Source of the DNA: Apoda limacodes
Taxonomy: Eukaryota > Arthropoda > Insecta > Lepidoptera > Limacodidae
Direction of reading: 5' to 3'
Length of the DNA stretch: 64,000 nt
NCBI GenBank assembly: GCA_946406115.1
Contig: OX291550.1
Coordinates: forward strand, 23,350,722-23,414,721
The first letter of the stretch is position 1. Each line of letters starts with the position of its first letter. Positions 57,288 through 64,000 of this stretch are shown here, in pieces. The position numbers and the translations under genes were made by a program. Under the pieces are notes generated by a model. That model was not told the origin of the DNA. It searched no databases and saw only the letters and a program-made list of their open reading frames with translations.

Positions 57288-58541
57288 ATAGCTGGGCACC
57301 GTTAATCACACCGTTAACTTCATTAATCGCTAATCCGTTACTAAAAAAGTTAACTTCGTTAAACGTCAAGCGTTACATTTACCGGAAGATTCAACGAAAG
57401 TTAACGTTAATCGTTAATCCTTTGACACTTGATAAAAATAACATTAAATATCGTTCTGTAAGTGATCTACTAATAAAAACTGTTGGTTTGGGCTCTGGTT
57501 ATGTGAACTTTTATTTTTGTTTCTTTGGATAAGCATCGTTTACACTCGAAAAGTATTTTTCTCCAGATCTGGATACAAAATTAACATAGTCACTCAAATG
57601 TGACCACGGATTTTCATCCGTAGTGGAACTGGAATCCGATACTTACCATGATATGACCGCACTTAATAAAAAAAACAAAATACTCTTCACTTTAAGCGCT
57701 GGCGCTAAGTTATGAAACAATGAAACGAATCATAAGAATCAAATTTCTTCGCAGTTTTCTCACTTGCCGGCAAGACATACATACCCAGAACGTATTTGTC
57801 AAAACGTGTTTTTCGCGGTTCGACATGGTGAGTGCTCATTTTGGTAAATAGTAGGTATTGGATTAACAATTAACGGACTTAGTGCCCAAACAGACACAAA
57901 GCGGGCGCGGGCGCGTGGGTCTTGGCGCCGTTTTGGCCACACCGTCAGCGCACGAGATACTGGCAGGTCAGGAAAATGAGTAACGTAAAATTTCTACATA
58001 CATAATATGAATTCAACAAGATTTATGCTGATTTAGAGTGCATCCTGACAAATTTTATAAATATACAAGAATGTCTATAATTACCTTTTAAATAAAATAG
58101 GCAAAAGATTATGATATAAATTCCTCCGTATTTCTTTCCATTTTTGAGGCGTCTGGATAATAAATTATGGTTTATCTCACCCGCCAGTAATGACCGACTA
58201 AACAGTCAACACGCACCGTCAAGTGTGGCCGATACAGATGGATTGTACGGAAGGAACCTAGTTGAAGCCACCCGCCACGCTCACCCGCGTCCGCGCCCGC
58301 CACTGTAACAGCCAAGCGCGTCATGATTGCTGTGTTTGTGAAGCATGATTTAATTTAATATGTTAAAACTAGATGCACACGCACCCGCGCCCGCTTTGTA
58401 TCTTATTTGACACTTAGGGAAATTTAACGGAAGCTAACGCATCCGTTAACATTTTTAAAGTTAACTGAAAAGTTAATCCGCTGGGCAAAATGTTAACTTC
58501 GCTAATTAACGATTAGCGGATTAACGAGTTAGTGCCCGTAT
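57288..58541. mobile_element. TIR element with (c/g)gggca ... gttaactt ends
   Basis: The left end has gctgggcaccgttaatc, then attaatcgctaatccg and gttaacttcgttaa. The right end, reverse-complemented, has acgggcactaactcgttaat, ccgctaatcgttaatt and gcgaagttaac. So about 100-150 bp are inverted imperfectly. Inside, the minus strand near 57510-57640 reads DENPWSHLSDYVNFVSRSGE and may be a scrap of a transposase. A hAT origin is a guess, and no 8-bp target duplication was found. Confidence 0.6.
57878..58417. mobile_element. Nested GC-rich inverted-repeat element
   Basis: The left side acaaagcgggcgcgggcgcg (about 57896) is mirrored at about 58383-58405 (cccgcgcccgctttgta), with outer ends cttagtgcc and ctaagtgtc after reverse complement. 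It lies inside the 57288-58541 element. A second GC-rich stretch with cccgcgtccgcgcccgccac sits at about 58280. No coding capacity was seen. Confidence 0.55.
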
Positions 58542-58544
58542 AAA

Positions 58545-59270
58545 AAATGGGGCCCGTTTAACTATTAACCTGTATAATTTAGTAAGAAACTGGCACTGCA
58601 GACCTAGACATTTATTGATGATTACACCATGATGTCATTTCGTGGTCTTTGATTAGCAAATGTCAAAAATAAGTGAGGAATTTGTTGGTATAAAGCACGG
58701 TGCGAATGGTTTGCTCTTTAACTCGTGTTAATAGCCTCATTCATATAAATCTTTGTCTTTAATACTAGGCCTCTTCTTAGAGTAAAACGAAAATAATCTT
58801 TCCAGATAATGTATTCTATTTTGAATCATTCCTCGTTTTATTTGCTACACAAATTTTTCTATTATGTCTAAGTACTGATTTTTATAGTATCGTAAATATA
58901 GTTTTTAACTATTGAAGTTTATTACGTATCTACGTAAGGAAATGAGTCATAAAATTACAGAGGGATATCAAAAGTGCCTCGTCTATTTTACTCACATCAT
59001 TTGTAAAAACCAATTTATATTTTATATTTTTAAGCTGGCTCTAAGTAAATGGCAGGATGGCGCTTATCAACTTAAGTATTGTGTTGTACTAGGGGTGGGG
59101 TAAGTGTAACTAAATCCTATTAAAAAAAACCCTGAAACATCTAAATTCCTTCACACGATTGACGATATTTAACGCTACATTTGGTGCGCGTTACTACTAC
59201 TATAATATATACTACTACTACTATAATAAAAATAATAATTGACATGTGTTTGTTTCACAACTTTGATTTT
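58545..59270. other. Intergenic; short cta microsatellite
   Basis: AT-rich. An imperfect (cta)n run lies at about 59190-59225. The 63-codon frame 58912-59103 has no recognisable product. Confidence 0.45.
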
Positions 59271-59278
59271 AATTAGTG

Positions 59279-59440
59279 TTTTAATACAGATTGTAAACTT
59301 GTTAGCTGATAAACAAAGTATCGTATCATTACTTTAAATTAGAACTTCTTGCCAGCACTTTTTGGCAGAAATCAACATAATTTGGATAGTATTGGCGATT
59401 CAAGTGTTCTCAGAAAGCTACTTAAAGGAGTATTGTTTAA
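59279..59440 (+). repeat. Dispersed relative of the palindrome arm
   Basis: The blocks atacagattgta.acttgtta, gctgat.aacaaagta, tagaacttcttgccagc and tttttggcagaaat match 5368-5520 of the palindrome right arm (and its mirror at about 2640-2795) in order, with many differences. It shows that this part of the palindrome is made from a dispersed repeat family. Confidence 0.75.
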
Positions 59441-59444
59441 TTCA

Positions 59445-60540
59445 ATTACATAATTCTTTCTACAGCTGTACCTATATAATATAAATGTTAATTTCTTCGT
59501 TATTTTTAGGTGCTCTCTTAGCATTGATTCAAATAAAATTGTACACAATGGTGACTTTTGTGAACCGCCCTATAGATTTATCATGAAAATTAAGAAAAAA
59601 AATTTGAGGGCAGCTTTTTTTCGCGTACTCCATCGTGTTGGGAAAAATAGGGCTTAAAAAAGTAATTGAGATTTCTAAATAGTATATTTTGAGAGTTATT
59701 GGCTTTCAAAGTAAAAAAAAATGTGACTTCCTTGAAGGCGGGGGGTCCGAACTTCTAATCCGTGTGTTCTGATATCTGAAAAAATCACGGTAACAGAGCT
59801 TTATAAACACTTTCAACAAAAATAGTTTTCAACAAAATTTGTTTTAAATTTCTTAAGATATTCGCAAAATTTTAATTCAACGGAACCTTAAATACATTCT
59901 TGGTAAACAACCATTTAAAAACGCATAAAATTCCTGTTTAAAGTGTTAATAATATGTGGTAACCATTAACTCCTTTCCTCCTTCCTCACCTCATAAATTT
60001 TCTCAGTTTTAATGACTTCTTGAAGATATATGAAATAAGCGAAAACTCTACAAAGCTTTGTAAAGTATTATGGCATGTTATACGAAGATCCTGTTTCCGC
60101 ACTAATTAGCGAATGAAAGAATCTACGCTTCAGTCAGCGCTTAATTAATCTTGCTGACATGACTTTTGTACATTGTGAGTTAGTATTGGATGAATTTATA
60201 TAAGGTTAAAATAACACTGAAGTACTTAAGTATCAAAAATTATAATTAACTACTTTGCCTCGGCCATTGTACGTCCTTGCCGCCCCCATACAGGTTTGCG
60301 TCGGGATGCCGTGTTTCTCTATTATAAGGGCACAGACCTCTCTTTCAAGAGAGAGGCCTAGGCTGTCCACTACTTTGTTTTCATATATCTTATTTTGAGC
60401 CAGTCGAATTTTGATTTTGATGTAATAAAATATTAAAATCAGGCCCCTAAAAAACCCACTAAAAAGCAAAGACACGAGGCAATTATTTTTTGGCATTTGA
60501 GTCTAAGGAGAAAAATCACAAAAACATGTGCATGTATGAG
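59445..60540. other. Intergenic, nothing firm
   Basis: AT-rich. A minus frame at 60233-60496 covers a less AT-rich patch with an agagag..ctctct hairpin (about 60340-60357). Its product is not recognised and no gene is called. Confidence 0.4.
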
Positions 60541-60542
60541 AT

Positions 60543-60665
60543 TTAGTTTTTAGGGTTCCATACCCAAAGGGTAATTAGCAGGACCCTATTACTGAGACTA
60601 CACTGTCCGTCCGTTTGTCACTAGGCTGTATCTCATGAACCGTGATAGTTAAGACCGTTGAAATT
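60543..60665 (+). repeat. Dispersed repeat, short copy of the 7770 family
   Basis: It has agggttccatacccaaaggg, aggaccctattactgagact and gtatctcatgaaccgtgata in the same order as 7770-7870, and is truncated after about 120 bp. Confidence 0.75.
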
Positions 60666-60875
60666 TTTATTTTAGCGTTCCAATTTTTATTTCTTTCGTT
60701 GCGTCACTGGCATTCCAACTTTTGTATTTTATCGACTTTTAATGGTATTCAGTTTAAGTCATATATAAGGTATTTTCGTTTAGCTTCAGTTGTCAGTAGG
60801 TGATGCATAAATTTACGAGTAAATATTCAATGGATTAAGGTTTTTTTAAAGCAGTGTTCCAATACTCGAGTAGAG

Positions 60876-62990
60876 GGGATTCGTTGGTTCTGGCGCAACC
60901 TCCTCGACCCCTCGCCTAAAAAAAAGCTCACCAATTTTTCTGCTTTGTACGACTCGCGCTTGACCACTCTCAAAACATCGTTGGTTCCGGCTCACTACCC
61001 TCCAACCCCAACCCCCCGCCTAAAAACTTTTCTGCCCCGCACCGCGCTTGACCACTCTCAAAACCACCCCTGTGTCTGGGGTGTGGCGACTCGCGCTTGA
61101 CCACTCTCAAAACATCGTTGGTTCTGGCTCACTACCCTCCAACCCCAACCCCTCACCTAAAAACTTTTCTGCCCCGCACGACTCGCGCTTGACCACTCTC
61201 AAAACCACCCCTGTGTCTGGGGTGTGGCGACTCGCGCTTGACCACTCTCAAAACATCGTTGGTTCTGGCTCACTACCCTCCAACCCCAACCCCTCACCTA
61301 AAAACTTTTCTGCCCCGCACGACTCGCGCTTGACCACTCTCAAAACCACCCCTGTGTCTGGGGTGTGGCGACTCGCGCTTGACCACTCTCAAAACCACCC
61401 CTGTGTCTGGGGTGTGGCGACTCGCGCTTGACCACTCTCAAAACATCGTTGGTTCTGGCTCACTACCCTCCAACCCCAACCCCACACCTAAAAACTTTTC
61501 TGCCCCGCACGACTCGCGCTTGACCACTCTCAAAACCACCCCTGTGTCTGGGGTGTGGCGACTCGCGCTTGACCACTCTCAAAACATCGTTGGTTCTGGC
61601 TCACTACCCTCCAACCCCCAACCCCCCGCCTAAAAACTTTTCTGCCCCGCACCGCGCTTGACCACTCTCAAAACCACCCCTGTGTCTGGGGTGTGGCGAC
61701 TCGCGCTTGACCACTCTCAAAACATCGTTGGTTCTGGCTCACTACCCTCCAACCCCAACCCCTCACCTAAAAACTTTTCTGCCCCGCACGACTCGCGCTT
61801 GACCACTCTCAAAACCACCCCTGTGTCTGGGGTGTGGCGACTCGCGCTTGACCACTCTCAAAACCACCCCTGTGTCTGGGGTGTGGCGACTCGCGCTTGA
61901 CCACTCTCAAAACATCGTTGGTTCTGGCTCACTACCCTCCAACCCCAACCCCACACCTAAAAACTTTTCTGCCCCGCACGACTCGCGCTTGACCACTCTC
62001 AAAACCACCCCTGTGTCTGGGGTGTGGCGACTCGCGCTTGACCACTCTCAAAACATCGTTGGTTCTGGCTCACTACCCTCCAACCCCCAACCCCCCGCCT
62101 AAAAACTTTTCTGCCCCGCACCGCGCTTGACCACTCTCAAAACCACCCCTGTGTCTGGGGTGTGGTGACTCGCGCTTGACCACTCTCAAAACATCGTTGG
62201 TTCTGGCTCACTACCCTCCAACCCCAACCCCTCACCTAAAAACTTTTCTGCCCCGCACGACTCGCGCTTGACCACTCTCAAAACCACCCCTGTGTCTGGG
62301 GTGTGGCGACTCGCGCTTGACCACTCTCAAAACATCGTTGGTTCTGGCTCACTACCCTCCAACCCCAACCCCCCGCCTAAAAACTTTTCTGCCCCGCACC
62401 GCGCTTGACCACTCTCAAAACCACCCCTGTGTCTGGGGTGTGGTGACTCGCGCTTGACCACTCTCAAAACATCGTTGGTTCTGGCTCACTACCCTCCAAC
62501 CCCAACCCCTCACCTAAAAACTTTTCTGCCCCGCACGACTCGCGCTTGACCACTCTCAAAACCACCCCTGTGTCTGGGGTGTGGCGACTCGCGCTTGACC
62601 ACTCTCAAAACATCGTTGGTTCTGGCTCACTACCCTCCAACCCCAACCCCCCGCCTAAAAACTTTTCTGCCCCGCACCGCGCTTGACCACTCTCAAAACC
62701 ACCCCTGTGTCTGGGGTGTGGCGACTCGCGCTTGACCACTCTCAAAACATCGTTGGTTCTGGCTCACTACCCTCCAACCCCAACCCCTCACCTAAAAACT
62801 TTTCTGCCCCGCACGACTCGCGCTTGACCACTCTCAAAACCACCCCTGTGTCTGGGGTGTGGCGACTCGCGCTTGACCACTCTCAAAACCACCCCTGTGT
62901 CTGGGGCTATGTCGACTCACGCAACCAACCCCTGTGTCTGGGGCTATGTCGACTCACGCTTGACCAAAACTACTGCGTGACGTCACAGTG
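60876..62990 (+). repeat. GC-rich two-module satellite array
   Basis: Module A (92 bp, gaccactctcaaaacatcgt through ccccgcacgactcgcgctt) alternates with module B (49 bp, gaccactctcaaaaccaccc through gtgtggcgactcgcgctt). A shorter A' (88-89 bp) lacks gact near its end. B starts at 61050, 61191, 61332, 61381, 61522, 61660, 61801, 61850, 61991, 62129, 62270, 62407, 62548, 62685, 62826 and 62875. Higher-order repeats are visible: 61381-61849 repeats at 61850-62318 (469 bp), and an A'BAB block repeats with about 278 bp from 62040, 62319 and 62597. A+B is 141 bp, a multiple of three, so long frames (for example 61048-61431) stay open without being genes. The edges are diverged modules (60876-60961 and 62875-62990). 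Confidence 0.95.
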
Positions 62991-63245
62991 GCTTCTGTGT
63001 ATAACTTGTCTCTAGTTTTGTTATGTAATTACATCATTATCGTAATGGGTTATCATGTTTTTCCCCGTTCATAATAAAGTTATTCCTATTTAATTACATT
63101 GATGTTGGTGGTGACATTCCAAAAACTAGTCCCCCGAGGGTGTATCTCAAGATTTTAGGGGTGTGTCCACTCACGCTTTACAAAAACAACCTGGAGACGT
63201 GTCGGTTCACGCTTGATATGACTTGACATGTTATACCTACAGAAA
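62991..63245 (+). repeat. Decayed flank of the satellite
   Basis: Loose echoes of the array end motif occur here (gtccactcacgctttac at about 63166, gtcggttcacgcttga at about 63200). A tgacgtca palindrome lies at about 62978, just before this flank. In between is an AT-rich piece with aataaag near 63074. The array probably once extended further. Confidence 0.5.
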
Positions 63246-63479
63246 ATCTTCAATTCAAGTCGGTCGAAGTTTAAAGAGAAAAGCTGATAATAGTGTTAAA
63301 GATTTACAACTAGCATTGACGTCATCATGATGTGTCAAAATATGTGATTTACAGGTTAAGCAAAGATTCTATGCTCAGCACTTACGATCTAAGAAACACA
63401 AATAGAAATGTCTTATTCTTAATCATAATTTACTTTATGTGTCTGTTATATCACTCGTGAAGTATTTATAGCATCAATT

Positions 63480-64000
63480 GAAGAATCAATACTATTTTAT
63501 TATTCATGCAGATTTTGATCAGGAAACAAAAGATTTAAAAAATTCTTTTGAATTTTTAAATTTGACTATTAGGAATTGGATAAAAAATGGTGAATTAGAA
63601 AATTATTCAGAACCTTTAAGTGATGACATTAAAAATAAAATGTGTAATGACACATAGTGATTTAGAAAAAAAAGAAAATGTAGACCTTAAAAAAAAACAG
63701 TTTTTAGAAATGCATGTTAATAAGTTTAATCCCTTACGGGGATCTTCGTATATTCGTAAAAAATAACGATCAACAATGTTTTAAGAGGACTATATCCTGC
63801 AAATACACATTCCGATAGGGTATCATCATACTTGAGGCATTAAAATAAACTAACGTTTAATAATATTCAGTTTCCAATCAAATTATCTGATATACCCAAG
63901 GTAGAAAAACAAAATGAAATTAGCATTAATATGTTTGAATTAGAGTTTAACAAAGAAAAAAAAACTTTACAAAATGTTCTAATTAATTACAAATTAACTT
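63480..64000 (+). pseudogene. Frameshifted coding relic, Polinton-like or virus-like origin
   Basis: The plus strand has several open pieces in different frames. One is an asparagine- and lysine-rich piece at about 63539-63645. A second, around 63715-63765, contains NKFNPLRGSSYIR. A third, around 63871-63999, contains FPIKLSDIPKVEKQNEISIN. Pieces of this kind resemble an uncharacterised protein often found beside Polinton-like or virus-like DNA elements in insect genomes, from memory of its look and not a search. Stops and frameshifts separate the pieces, so it is dead. It runs out of the window at the right edge. Confidence 0.45.

Noticed and set aside
60876..62990. CRISPR-like array
   Set aside because: The spacing is regular but there are no unique spacers, the modules are contiguous, and the genome is eukaryotic.
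61048..63015. Long open frames of up to 127 codons in the satellite (TTLKTTPVSGVW repeats)
   Set aside because: The frames stay open because A+B is 141 bp and they break at every B-B or A' unit. No start context, splice structure or known protein supports a gene.

Overview
The window looks like gene-poor, AT-rich nuclear DNA from a moth or butterfly. The evidence is: no dense open reading frames, a spliced gene with eukaryotic splice signals, tRNA-derived SINE heads, piggyBac and mariner relics, and several LINE 3' ends carrying the tail (taccatcaggcggaccgt) that is common in Lepidoptera. Nearly everything recognisable is mobile or repeated DNA. Species assignment is not possible from sequence alone.

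Layout, left third: bases 1-8977 recur almost unchanged at 9127-16974, a tandem duplication with a unit of about 9.1 kb. Each unit carries a giant inverted repeat (1284-6878 and 10410-14875), a perfect 55-bp-arm hairpin (7507 and 15504) and a broken mariner/Tc1-type transposase on the minus strand. The second unit is 1,129 bp shorter because the centre of its palindrome is lost. A third, more diverged piece of the palindrome arm lies at 17305-17670. From 18.6 to 22 kb there is a decayed Jockey/CR1-type LINE (endonuclease plus reverse transcriptase) with an internal inverted segment, flanked by other dispersed repeats.

Middle: the only convincing host gene is a two-exon gene at 25661-26977. 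It encodes a 116-residue secreted protein with ten cysteines in the mature part, resembling trypsin-inhibitor-like (TIL) protease inhibitors. Its intron is filled with old element pieces. Around it and to the right are SINEs, a 310-bp MITE with 51-bp inverted ends (27085), truncated LINE 3' ends (30560, 46203, 56165), a piggyBac relic split by another element (38140-39530), and an 846-bp solo LTR with a perfect 5-bp target duplication (42624-43469).

Right end: a TIR element at 57288-58541 contains a second GC-rich inverted-repeat element. Bases 60876-62990 are a strikingly GC-rich tandem array built from two alternating modules (92 and 49 bp). The window closes in a frameshifted coding relic (63480-64000) resembling a protein found with Polinton-like or virus-like elements of insects. 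No genuine tRNA gene, rRNA gene, CRISPR array or prokaryotic operon was seen.
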